In this document: positions 56,222 to 64,000 of the stretch, in pieces
Numbering within the stretch: the stretch's first letter is position 1
Layout: each line of letters begins with the position of its first letter
From: Planosporangium sp963837285
GTDB lineage: Bacteria; Actinomycetota; Actinomycetes; Mycobacteriales; Micromonosporaceae
Length of the DNA: 64,000 nucleotides
Direction of reading: 5' to 3'
NCBI GenBank assembly: GCA_963837285.1
Contig: CAWIMS010000004.1
Span: 124,001-188,000 of the forward strand
Position numbers and translations under genes: made by a program
Notes under the pieces: generated by a model
What the model was told of the DNA's origin: nothing
The model's input: the letters and a program-made list of their open reading frames with translations, nothing else
Databases searched by the model: none

Positions 56222-56877
56222 AAGAGCTCTTCACCAGCGTCATCGTCAGCAAACTGGGCGAACTGGGCTGGGAACAGGTCGTGTCGGACGAGGACGGACC
56301 AACGTTCGTGCGACACGACGTGCCAGAGTTGGAGTACCAGGCCAGGATGCTGTTGACGATCCGCCCCGACGGCATCCTGGTCAACCCGGTCCTCGGCGTA
56401 GCCCATCCCGAGACGAGTGACCTCGCTTCGCGTTTCCTGGGACTTCCGCCGTCACCGGGAGCCAGCGTCGGCCTGGTCGGCTCGACCCTCGCCCAGCTGA
56501 TGTTCGCCAACGGCAACCAGACCCCCTACTCCAGATGGGTGATCCCCACCGCAGACCAGGTCGAACCCATCACCGACGTGCTCGTCAACGACCTCCAAAC
56601 CCACGGCGAGCCGTTCCTGCGATCCATGCCCACACTCGCCGCCGCCACCGCCCGCCTCCAGCAGGAGAAACGAGCACAACCACAGACCGGGAACCTGGCC
56701 ATCGCCTACGCGGTCGCCGGACACCTGCCCGAAGCACTGACAGCCCTGACCGAATACGCCACCGAGGCCCGCGACCAGCAACCTCCGCTGTCCACCCAAA
56801 CCTGGCGCTTCGTGCGCTCGTTCACCGAGCACTTCGGCATCCCCGAGTCCTCGATCCCCAACCCGATCCAATCATGA
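56212..56877 (+). CDS. Candidate immunity protein for the polymorphic toxin
   Basis: The 221-residue acidic, cytoplasmic protein starts within the last codons of the toxin gene (ATG 56212; ATG 56203 is an alternative), the usual place of an immunity gene. It has E-E-L-F-T-S-V-I-V-S-K-L-G-E-L-G-W-E-Q at the start, a central beta-like part (L-L-T-I-R-P-D-G-I-L-V-N-P) and a helical C-terminal half. No named immunity family was recognised. Binding to the nuclease tip is inferred from position only. Confidence 0.7.
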   Translation: MQLEELFTSVIVSKLGELGWEQVVSDEDGPTFVRHDVPELEYQARMLLTIRPDGILVNPVLGVAHPETSDLASRFLGLPPSPGASVGLVGSTLAQLMFANGNQTPYSRWVIPTADQVEPITDVLVNDLQTHGEPFLRSMPTLAAATARLQQEKRAQPQTGNLAIAYAVAGHLPEALTALTEYATEARDQQPPLSTQTWRFVRSFTEHFGIPESSIPNPIQS

Positions 56878-57003
56878 CTCGGTCGAGCAAACCCCGGACT
56901 TAACCGGCCCCGCTCCTGGATGGATGACACAGAGAGGTGCCGTCTTACAGGGGACTGTAAAAAGATCGGCTCTGGCGCAGAAACGGTGGTCGAGGTGGTC
57001 GAG

Positions 57004-58212
57004 CTACGCGAGCAGGATCCGCTGTCGTAGCAGGGCGAAGCCGGCTCGGCCGTACATCTGCCGCTTCAGGAGTTTGACCTTGGTGTTGGTGCCTTCCATG
57101 GGGCCGTTGCTGTAGGGCAGGGTCAGCCCGGCGACGACGGCGTCGAGGTCCTTGCGTAGGCCGCGGACGAAGCCGTGCAGCGCGGGCAGGTCGTCGGCGT
57201 CGACGGCGGTCATCCAGTCGTCGAGGTCGTCGCCGCGACGGGTGGTGAGCAGGTCGGCGAAGTCGCGGACCTGCTCGGCCAGGACGGCGAGGTGCGGGCA
57301 TGCGCCGAGCAGCTCTCGAGGTGGCTGCGGTCGTGAGCGGCGAGGTTCGTCGGGCCTGGTCATGAGCCAGGACGACCAGCCGGCGCGGGGACGGCGGGGT
57401 GCGCTCGGCGTCGGCGCGGCCCTGGTTGAGGTAGCGCACCAGCAGGTTGGCGCTGCCGGTGTAGCCCAGTTCGCGGATCTCGGCCAGCAGCCGGGTCACC
57501 GCGACGCCGGGATTCTGCGGCCCGCCGGCGGCGCAGGTGATCGCGGTAACGGGTCGACCAGCGTGCGGCCGTAGCGCGGCGGACGCTGCAGCTGCTCGGC
57601 GGTGGCCGCGCGGGCGTAGCGCTTGACGGTGTTCAATGCCCAGCCCAGCCGCCGCGCGCAGTCCAGCAGCCCGACACCCTGGCTCGAGCAGGGTGTGCAC
57701 GGCCGCGTGCCGTGTCGCGGGTGCGCTCGTCGAGCGGCGCCTGGCCCGCGGCGCGGCTGGACGGTCATGCCAGCAGCTGCTGTGGGCGACCACGGTCTTC
57801 TCGACCGCACTGGCCAGGTCGTGCCACAGATGCCAGCGGTCGCTGACCTGCACCGCCTGTGGTGCGCCGTCGCGGATCGCCTCGGCATAGGCGGCCGACC
57901 CGTCGCGGCAGACGACCTCCACCCGGGATGCTCGCGCAGCCACGCGGTCAGCGTGGCGGCCTTGCGGTCGGGCAGCACGTCGACGCGGCGGTGGGTGACC
58001 GCGTCGATCAGCAACGTCGCGTAGCGGCGGCCCCGGCGCAGCGCGAAGTCATCCACGCTGAGCACCGCCGGTACCGGCCCCGCCGAGGTGGGCAGCGCCA
58101 TCAGCACGCGCAGCACCGTGGACCGCGAGATCCGCACGCCCAGCCGGGCCAGCATGGCCGCTCCGGCACGACCGGCCACGACCACCGCCAGGTCACCGAC
58201 CAATCCGGTCAA
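57004..58212 (-). pseudogene. ISL3-family transposase, frame broken and lacking its N-terminal zinc domain
   Basis: Frames give L-S-V-D-D-F-A-L-R-R-G-R-R-Y-A-T-L-L-I-D (first catalytic Asp), V-V-C-R-D-G-S-A-A-Y (second Asp), V-S-D-R-W-H-L-W-H-D-L and the C-terminal S-N-G-P-M-E-G-T-N-T-K-V-K (catalytic Glu), ending R-Q-R-I-L-L-A. The Cys-rich N-terminal domain expected from ISL3 transposases is not found upstream of 58212. Several single-base shifts are needed. It is not functional as written. Confidence 0.8.
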
Positions 58213-58480
58213 CTGGCGGGTCCGGCGCGCCCACCGACACCACCCGAAAGATCAACAGCCTGGTCCGCCAACTCGAAGCCCTCGGCCACACCGTCACCCT
58301 GCAACCGGCGGCCTGACCCACATCCCGACTCCGCACCCCAACTCCGCCCGGGCCGGCCAATCGACACCGGGCCAGCTCCGCGCGCGCCCAAAACCCGCCG
58401 TGGTACAGGTCATTTACCGGTCAGATCTTGATCAGGTTGCAGTCACACCGGCGCCAGGATGCCGCATCATGACCGGCCAC
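58213..58480 (+). pseudogene. Foreign segment inside the ISL3 5' end
   Basis: Where the ISL3 transposase N-terminus should lie, the forward strand instead reads T-T-R-K-I-N-S-L-V-R-Q-L-E-A-L-G-H-T-V-T-L-Q-P-A-A followed by a stop, which looks like the C-terminal end of a different transposase or recombinase. The rest is unassigned. This suggests a nested insertion or replacement within the element. Confidence 0.4.
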
Positions 58481-58554
58481 TTAGGACCGACCCACCAACC
58501 ACCGTTTCTGCGCCAGAGCCGTTATCTTGACAGTCCCTCTTACAGACCCCCGGG

Positions 58555-61500
58555 TCAGCGGAAGTCGCGGGACGCCGACCGGATGGGAACGGTGAGTGGG
58601 GTGAGCCGGTCGGCGTTGAGGTTGGTCACTCCGTCGGCCTTCTCCAGCACGCCGCGGACCAGCAGGGCAGGGCTGGTGCACGCGGTCTTGCGGTAGCGCT
58701 GCCACAGGCCGGGCGAGCAGGTGACGTTGAGCATGCCGGTTTCGTCTTCGAGGTTGATGAACGTGACGCCGCGGGCGGTGGCGGGCCGTTGGCGGTGGGT
58801 GACGATCCCGCCGACCAGGACCCGGGTCTTGTCGGGCACGTCGCCGAGGCGGGCGATGGGGTGGGCGCCGAGCCGGGTGAGGTGGGGGCGGGCGAAGGCG
58901 ACCGGGTGGGTGTTGGGGGACAGGCCGGTGGCCCAGACGTCGGCGACGAGTTCGTCGACCGGGTCCATGCCGGGCAGGGCGGGCGCCTGGGTTCCGGTGG
59001 TGGTGCCGGGCAGCCGGTTGTCGTGTTCGTGGGCGGCGGCGCCGGCAGCCCACAGCGCTTGGCGGCGGGTCAGGCCGAGGCTGGCGAACGCGTCGGCGGT
59101 GGCGAGGGCTTCGAGGTGGGTGGTGGTCAGCCGGGTGCGGCGGGCCAGGTCGACGATGTCTCGGTACGGGCCGCCTTCCTGGCGTTGGTGTTCGATGCGT
59201 TGGGCGATGTCGTCGCCGAGGCTGCGCACCGACGACAGACCGAGCCGGACGACCGGGCCGCCGCGCCCCCACCGACTGGGTGGTTCGCCGGGTTCGGCGT
59301 GCGGGCGGGTGTCGGGGTCGATATGAGGGTGGCCGTGGCGTTGCGGAGGCGTTGATGTCCGGGCGGAGCACGCGTGACGCCGTGGCGGCGAGCGTCGTCG
59401 ACCAGCGATTGGGGCGTGTAGAAGCCCATGGGTTGGGCGTTGAGCAGGGCGGCGCAGAACGCGGCCGGGTGGTAGCGCTTGAGCCAGGCGCACGCGTAGA
59501 CGAGGTAGGCGAAGCTCATGGCGTGGGATTCGGGGAAGCCGTAGTTGGCGAACGCGGACAGTTTGAGGTAGAGGTCGTCGGCGAGTTGCCGGTGATACCG
59601 CGTGCGCCATGCCGGCGTAGAAGCGGGTACTGAGTTTGGCCATGCGGGCAAGGGATCGTTTCGAGCCCATCGCCCGGCGCAGCTGGTCGGCGTCGGCCGG
59701 GTCGAATCCGGCGACGTCGATGGCCAGTTGCATGAGTTGTTCCTGAAACAGCGGCACGCCCAGGGTTTTCTCCAACGCTGGCCGCATCAGGGGGTGCGGG
59801 TAGGTGACCGGTTCGCGGCCGCGTTTGCGGCGGATGTAGGGGTGGACCGAGCCGCCCTGGATCGGCCCGGGCCGGATCAGGGCGACCTCGACGATCAGGT
59901 CGTAGAAGTAGCGGGGCTGCAGGCGGGGCAGGGTGGCCATCTGCGCCCGGGACTCGACCTGGAACACGCCGACCGAGTCGGCCCGGCACAGCATCTCGTA
60001 CACATCGGGATCGTCCAGCGGCATATGGGCCAGGTCCAACTCGGAGTGGATCATGTCGAAGGCGTAGTGCAGAGCGGACAGCATGCCCTGTCCGAGCAGG
60101 TCGAACTTGACCAGCCCGACCGCGGCGCAGTCGTCCTTGTCCCACTGCAACACTGATCGGTTGTCCATGCGGGCCCACTCGACCGGGCAGACCTCGATCA
60201 CCGGCCGGTCGCAGATGACCATGCCGCCGGAGTGGATGCCCAGGTGGCGGGGGAAGGTCTGCAGCAGGTTCGCGTACTCCACCACCTGCGCCGGGAGGTC
60301 ACCCACTTCTGCCACGTTGGCGGAGTGCCAGCGGTCGATCTGTTTGCTCCAGGCGTCCTGCTGGCCGGGCGAGTAGCCGAACGCTTTGGCGATGTCGCGC
60401 ACGGCGGAGCGGGGCCGGTAGGAGATGACGTTGGCGACCTGCGCCGCGTGGTGCCGGCCGTATTTGGTGTAGACGTGCTGGATGGCTTCCTCGCGCCGGC
60501 CGGATTCGATGTCCACGTCGATGTCGGGTGGGCCGTCGCGTTCGGGGGCGAGGAAGCGTTCGAACAGCAGCCCCCACTTCACGGCGTCGACGTTGGTGAT
60601 GCCCAGCGCGTAGCAGACCGCCGAGTTCGCCGCAGATCCGCGGCCCTGGCAGTAGATGTTCTGCCGGCGGCAGAACTCGACGATGTCGTACACGATCAGG
60701 AAGTAGCCGGGGAAGCCGAGCTTGTCGATGGTGTCCAGCTCGTGGTCGAGCTGCCGGTACGCGGCCGGGTTCTGCTCCCGGCTGCCGTAGCGGGCGAGGG
60801 CGCCCTGTTCGGTGAGGTGGCGCAGCCGGCTCATCTCGGTGTGCCCCGCACCCACGTGGCAGGGCGGTAGCTGCGGGGCGATCAGGTCCAGGTCGAAGGC
60901 GAGCTCCGCGCCCAATCGCGCGGCGTGGGTGACCGCGCCGGGGTAGGCGGACAACCGGTCGGCCATCTCGTCGCCGGAGCGCAGGTACGCGGTGCCGGGT
61001 GCGGCCAGCCAGCCGTCCATCTCATCCAGCGACCGGCGGGCCCGCGCCGCAGCCAGTGCCTGGGCCAGCCGGCGCCGGCCCGGCCGGTGGTAGTGCACGT
61101 TCCCGGTCGCCACCGTCGCCAACCCGAACCGGGCGGCCAGCGCGGCGAGAGCATCGTTGCGTTCGTCGTCGTCCGGGTACGCCAGGTGAGTCAACTCCAC
61201 CGCCACACTGTCATGACCGAACAGGGCGACGAGGCGGTCCAGCTCGCCCGCCGCCGCGTCCATGCCGCCGCCTCCGGCGTCGAGCAGGGCGGCCGGGACG
61301 TGGCCCTTGCGGCAGCCGGTCAACACCAGCACATGCTCGCGCAGGGTGGCGGCGACCTCGTCGAGGTCGTACACCGGCCGGCCCTTCTCACCCCCGGCCA
61401 ACTGCGCCAGCGAGATGACCCGCGACAGCCGGGCGTAGCCCTCCGCCCCGCGGGCCAGCACCAGCAGGTGCCGGCCAGCCGGATCCGGCACCCCGTTCTG

Positions 61501-61935
61501 CGGCCCCGGCAACCCCAGCGACAGCTCCGCCCCGAACACCGTCGCCAGCTCCAGCTCCCGGCCGGCCTCGGCGAACCGGACCACCCCGTACAGCCCGTCA
61601 TGGTCGGTCATCGCCAACCCGGACAGCCCCAGCCGGTAGGCCTCCTCGACCAGCTCCTCGGGATGTGACGCCCCATCCAGGAAGCTGAAGTTGCTGTGAC
61701 AGTGCAGCTCCACGTAGGCGACCGCCGACGTGCCGCGCACCAGCTCGGGCGCCTCGTACCTGCCGCGTTTGCGTGACCAGGCCGGCGAATCCCCACCGTC
61801 ACCCGTAACCGCGAGGGGATCGGCCACCAGCGGCTGGTCCGCCGGGCCCGCCAGAGAGCCCGCCGGGGATCCGGTACGGCTGGACAGTACCGCCTCCAGC
61901 CGAGACCACGGCACGTCCGGATTGTTGAACCCCAC
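58555..61935 (-). CDS. dnaE2: Error-prone DNA polymerase III alpha-like DnaE2, with compensating frame breaks
   Basis: DnaE2 is the SOS-inducible translesion polymerase of the ImuA/ImuB/DnaE2 mutasome. The start M-G-F-N-N-P-D-V-P-W matches the family. The PHP domain carries E-L-H-C-H-S-N-F-S-F-L, and the catalytic Asp motif P-D-I-D-V-D-I is present. The C-terminal OB domain includes G-G-I-V-T-H-R-Q-R-P. Between about 59600 and 59340 the correct protein (Y-G-F-P-E-S-H-A-M-S-F-A-Y) is in other frames, and the original frame then returns, so several indels cancel out. About 1,126 codons fit the family. A LexA-like box lies 49 bases upstream. Confidence 0.92.
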   Translation of the reverse strand: MGFNNPDVPWSRLEAVLSSRTGSPAGSLAGPADQPLVADPLAVTGDGGDSPAWSRKRGRYEAPELVRGTSAVAYVELHCHSNFSFLDGASHPEELVEEAYRLGLSGLAMTDHDGLYGVVRFAEAGRELELATVFGAELSLGLPGPQNGVPDPAGRHLLVLARGAEGYARLSRVISLAQLAGGEKGRPVYDLDEVAATLREHVLVLTGCRKGHVPAALLDAGGGGMDAAAGELDRLVALFGHDSVAVELTHLAYPDDDERNDALAALAARFGLATVATGNVHYHRPGRRRLAQALAAARARRSLDEMDGWLAAPGTAYLRSGDEMADRLSAYPGAVTHAARLGAELAFDLDLIAPQLPPCHVGAGHTEMSRLRHLTEQGALARYGSREQNPAAYRQLDHELDTIDKLGFPGYFLIVYDIVEFCRRQNIYCQGRGSAANSAVCYALGITNVDAVKWGLLFERFLAPERDGPPDIDVDIESGRREEAIQHVYTKYGRHHAAQVANVISYRPRSAVRDIAKAFGYSPGQQDAWSKQIDRWHSANVAEVGDLPAQVVEYANLLQTFPRHLGIHSGGMVICDRPVIEVCPVEWARMDNRSVLQWDKDDCAAVGLVKFDLLGQGMLSALHYAFDMIHSELDLAHMPLDDPDVYEMLCRADSVGVFQVESRAQMATLPRLQPRYFYDLIVEVALIRPGPIQGGSVHPYIRRKRGREPVTYPHPLMRPALEKTLGVPLFQEQLMQLAIDVAGFDPADADQLRRAMGSKRSLARMAKLSTRFYAGMAHAVSPATRRRPLPQTVRVRQLRLPRIPRHELRLPRLRVRLAQALPPGRVLRRPAQRPTHGLLHAPIAGRRRSPPRRHACSARTSTPPQRHGHPHIDPDTRPHAEPGEPPSRWGRGGPVVRLGLSSVRSLGDDIAQRIEHQRQEGGPYRDIVDLARRTRLTTTHLEALATADAFASLGLTRRQALWAAGAAAHEHDNRLPGTTTGTQAPALPGMDPVDELVADVWATGLSPNTHPVAFARPHLTRLGAHPIARLGDVPDKTRVLVGGIVTHRQRPATARGVTFINLEDETGMLNVTCSPGLWQRYRKTACTSPALLVRGVLEKADGVTNLNADRLTPLTVPIRSASRDFR

Positions 61936-61983
61936 TTCTGCTCCTCGATCACCCGTTGACCCCCGGGCCCGATAGCACGTGAG

Positions 61984-61999
61984 TAGAACACACGTTCGA
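61984..61999. promoter_or_regulatory. LexA (SOS) box upstream of dnaE2
   Basis: TAGAACACACGTTCGA matches the actinobacterial/Gram-positive LexA consensus of CGAAC-N4-GTTCG palindromes with one mismatch. It is centred about 55 bases upstream of the dnaE2 start, where LexA repression would be expected. The divergent ligase gene could share it. Confidence 0.85.
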
Positions 62000-62146
62000 G
62001 GCCGTGTTCTGGTGATCGCCAGAATCTGTCGTCCTCATCACGGACCCTGTTGAGCAGCCAAAACGGATGCCCGTGCCGAGGTGGCAGGAACGGGATTGTT
62101 CGCCCACGGATCATCTTCCACGTCGGTGATATGGCATGGTCTGATC

Positions 62147-63121
62147 ATGGCCGCCGGATCACTCCCGCTGATCCGTCCGATGCTGGCCACGCTCGGTGAG
62201 CTGCCCGCGCCGCCGGGGTGGGGGTACGAGTTCAAGTGGGACGGCGTGCGGGTGATCGTGTACCTGGACCGGGGCGGCATCCAGGTGGCGTCGCGCAACG
62301 ACCGGGACGTCACCGGCGGGTACCCGGAGCTGCGTGCCCTGCTGGAGCGGTTTCCGCGCCGGCGGGTGGTGCTCGACGGCGAGGTCGTGGCGTTGGACCG
62401 GCACGGGCGGCCGAGTTTCAGCCTGCTCCAGCAGCGGATGCACGTGAAGGCACCCACTCAGGCGTTGCGGGAGCGGGTGCCGGTGCGGTTGTACGTGTTC
62501 GACCTGCTGCACCTGGGCACCCGGTCGCTGGTGGACGAGCCGTACACCCGGCGGCGCGCGCTGCTGGCCGGCCTGCACCTCGACGACGAGCTGACCAGCA
62601 CCCCGCCGTACTGGGCCGACGATGCCGGTAAGGTTCTGCTCGACGCGGCCGCCGAGCAGGGGCTGGAAGGGGTGGTGGCGAAGCGGCTGGACGCGCCGTA
62701 CCAGCCCGGTGCCCGGTCCCGGTACTGGATCAAGGTCCCGTTGATCAAGACGGTGGAGGTGGTCGTCGCCGGGTGGAAGCCGGGCGGCGGCCGGCGGGCC
62801 GGGATAGTCGGCTCGCTGGTGCTCGGCATGTACGACGAGCAGGGCAGGTTCACGTTCGTCGGCGGGGTCGGCACCGGGTTCACCCAGAAGATGCTGGTCG
62901 ACCTGGGACGCCAGCTCCAACCGTTGCACCGGGCGACGACGCCGTTCGACCGGCCGGTCGCCCGCGAACACACCCGCGACGTCAACTGGGTGCGGCCGCG
63001 CCTGGTCGGCGAGGTCGCCTACCGCGTCCTGACCCCGGATGGCCGGCTGCGCCACCCGTCCTGGCGCGGTCTGCGCCCCGACCGCGAGCCAGACGAGGTG
63101 CGAACCGCCAACCTGCTTTAA
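62147..63121 (+). CDS. ATP-dependent DNA ligase (LigC/LigD ligase-domain type)
   Basis: The 324-residue enzyme has the nucleotidyltransferase motifs F-K-W-D-G-V-R with the adenylated Lys30, D-G-E-V-V-A-L-D, E-G-V-V-A-K-R and Y-W-I-K-V, followed by an OB-fold domain. There is no polymerase or phosphoesterase domain, so it is a stand-alone ligase of the kind involved in end joining or excision repair in actinobacteria. The ATG at 62147 gives the conserved P-L-I-R-P-M-L-A start; an ATG 22 codons upstream is less likely. It is divergent from dnaE2. Confidence 0.92.
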   Translation: MAAGSLPLIRPMLATLGELPAPPGWGYEFKWDGVRVIVYLDRGGIQVASRNDRDVTGGYPELRALLERFPRRRVVLDGEVVALDRHGRPSFSLLQQRMHVKAPTQALRERVPVRLYVFDLLHLGTRSLVDEPYTRRRALLAGLHLDDELTSTPPYWADDAGKVLLDAAAEQGLEGVVAKRLDAPYQPGARSRYWIKVPLIKTVEVVVAGWKPGGGRRAGIVGSLVLGMYDEQGRFTFVGGVGTGFTQKMLVDLGRQLQPLHRATTPFDRPVAREHTRDVNWVRPRLVGEVAYRVLTPDGRLRHPSWRGLRPDREPDEVRTANLL

Positions 63122-63182
63122 CCGCCACGTGATGATCGGACAGCGTGCAGGCCACGGGGTGCTTGGGCCGCCAACTCGCATT

Positions 63183-63210
63183 AGGCGCCAACCCAAAAGG
63201 GGCGCCTTTG
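63183..63210. terminator. Terminator after the ligase gene
   Basis: AGGCGCC and GGCGCCT are perfect inverted arms around an 11-base loop, followed by TTTG. It lies 60 bases after the ligase stop, in a gap of 224 bases without a gene that also separates the convergent final gene. Confidence 0.75.
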
Positions 63211-63345
63211 CGAAGCCCACCATCTTTGCTGGGTGTCGTTGCGCGGAGCGACGGGGGCCGGACCTAGGCCGTGGACTACATGTGGACGACGTGTGGACGA
63301 TGTCAGAGTCGTACGCGCAACTGCCTGTCGCGCGCAGGTGGCGTA

Positions 63346-64000
63346 TCAGCGTTTGAACGACCAGTCGGCGTCCGCGTCGGTGACGGTGGCGTCGCTGAAC
63401 CGGCCGGAGGTGGGGTCGGGCCAGTGGCCGCCGGGGAAGGCGCTGGCGTCGCCGGCTTCGCCGTGGAGGACGGACATCTGGCTGGCCTGGGCGCCGAGGA
63501 CGGCGGTGAGGGTGGTGACGGCGGCGATGATCATGCCGGTGTTGACGCCGGCTTCCTCGACGATGAGGGCGGCGCCGGCCCAGGAGAAGACCGCGGTGCC
63601 GAAGGCGGCGATGGCGGCGATGAGGGCCATGATGAACTTGACCACGATGACGCCGAGGGCGACGTAGAAGGCCAGGGCCGCGACGGCGCAGACGGTCAGC
63701 GAGGTGGCGGTCTTGTCGGCGATGACGCCGATGCGGGTGGCGGCGTCGCCTTGCGGCGTGATGGTGCGGGTGTAGGCGTCGGCGGCTCGGCCTTGCCAGT
63801 GCTGGCTGGTGAGGATCTCGGGTTTGAGTTGGCCGGCGACGCCGGTGGCGAGGGCGCGGACGTCCCCCCATTTCCAGGAGTCCATGTAGAGGTAGATCGG
63901 GGCGGCGGCGCCCTTCAACAGTTCGGTGATCTTGTCGAGGATCCACGAACCGAGCTCGACGAGCCTGTCGGCCAGGGTGATGATGTCGGCGGCCACGGCC
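63346..64000 (-). CDS. WXG100/ESX-like helical membrane protein, C-terminal part (cut by window end)
   Basis: The frame is open to the end of the window, so the true start is probably outside (a GTG at 63996 could also open it). The visible 216 or so residues contain a helical segment with W-K-W-G-D-V-R-A-L and W-Q-G-R-A-A-D-A-Y, resembling the W-x-G helix pair of WXG100-type proteins. Two long hydrophobic helices follow (L-A-F-Y-V-A-L-G-V-I-V-V and A-L-I-A-A-I-A-A-F-G-T-A-V), then a polar tail. Such proteins are linked with type VII secretion or secreted toxin loci. Confidence 0.6.
   Translation of the reverse strand, partial: AVAADIITLADRLVELGSWILDKITELLKGAAAPIYLYMDSWKWGDVRALATGVAGQLKPEILTSQHWQGRAADAYTRTITPQGDAATRIGVIADKTATSLTVCAVAALAFYVALGVIVVKFIMALIAAIAAFGTAVFSWAGAALIVEEAGVNTGMIIAAVTTLTAVLGAQASQMSVLHGEAGDASAFPGGHWPDPTSGRFSDATVTDADADWSFKR

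Larger units (their letters stand above)
56951..58537 (-). mobile_element. ISL3-family insertion sequence with 8-bp target duplication
   Basis: The termini GGGACTGT (56951) and ACAGTCCC (58537) begin imperfect inverted repeats that include GGCTCTGGCGCAGAAACGGT on both ends. The element is flanked on both sides by the exact direct repeat TCTTACAG (56943-56950 and 58538-58545), the 8-base duplication typical of ISL3. It sits just after the 3' end of dnaE2. The clean duplication suggests a relatively recent insertion. Confidence 0.92.

Overview
The window is high-GC actinobacterial DNA, most likely from the family Micromonosporaceae. The grounds are GC-rich codon use, GTG and TTG starts, a purSQL plus ComB-like/purF/purM purine locus, and the vdh - conserved hypothetical - bldC gene order that is also known from Streptomyces. 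No species can be named from sequence alone.

Bases 1-11.7 kb hold the purine block: the end of purB, a secreted trypsin-like protease on the other strand, then purS-purQ-purL-ComB-like with overlapping stops and starts, a secreted membrane-anchored protein, an SCP2-like protein, purF and purM. Directly downstream (11.76-13.83 kb) lies a compact RiPP locus: a radical SAM/SPASM maturase, a 63-residue precursor ending in aromatic-rich cyclophane motifs, and a dienelactone-hydrolase-like protein, all with overlapping frames. Bases 13.9-22.8 kb are core-like: DUF3073, valine dehydrogenase, bldC, a glycosyltransferase, a beta-lactamase-fold protein, a split transketolase divergent from soxR, and a quinone oxidoreductase.

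Bases 23.0-27.1 kb are accessory. A tRNA-Ser gene has its 3' half duplicated 2.5 kb away, bracketing a decayed integrated element. Type II toxin-antitoxin pairs and relics cluster around the distal copy. Bases 27.1-42.3 kb carry a DUF2267 protein, a polytopic membrane protein, two MEDS-domain signalling proteins, a siderophore-iron reductase-like protein with an iron box, an XRE-peptide deformylase fusion, a flavohaemoglobin, a CPBP protein, a large subtilase, an EcsC-like protein and two tRNAs.

Bases 42.4-58.5 kb are a rearranged zone. It has four insertion-sequence remnants (one bounded by a perfect 8-bp target duplication), truncated genes including a probable imuA tail, a two-component system, and a 1,493-residue secreted polymorphic toxin with a Hint domain, a C-terminal nuclease-like domain and an adjacent candidate immunity gene. 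Bases 58.6-63.1 kb hold dnaE2 behind a LexA-like box and a divergent ATP-dependent DNA ligase. A secretion-associated protein runs off the end.

A recurrent feature is single-base frame breaks in otherwise well-conserved genes (purQ, transketolase, the deformylase fusion, flavohaemoglobin, dnaE2 and most transposases). Because essential genes are affected, many are probably consensus errors rather than true mutations.
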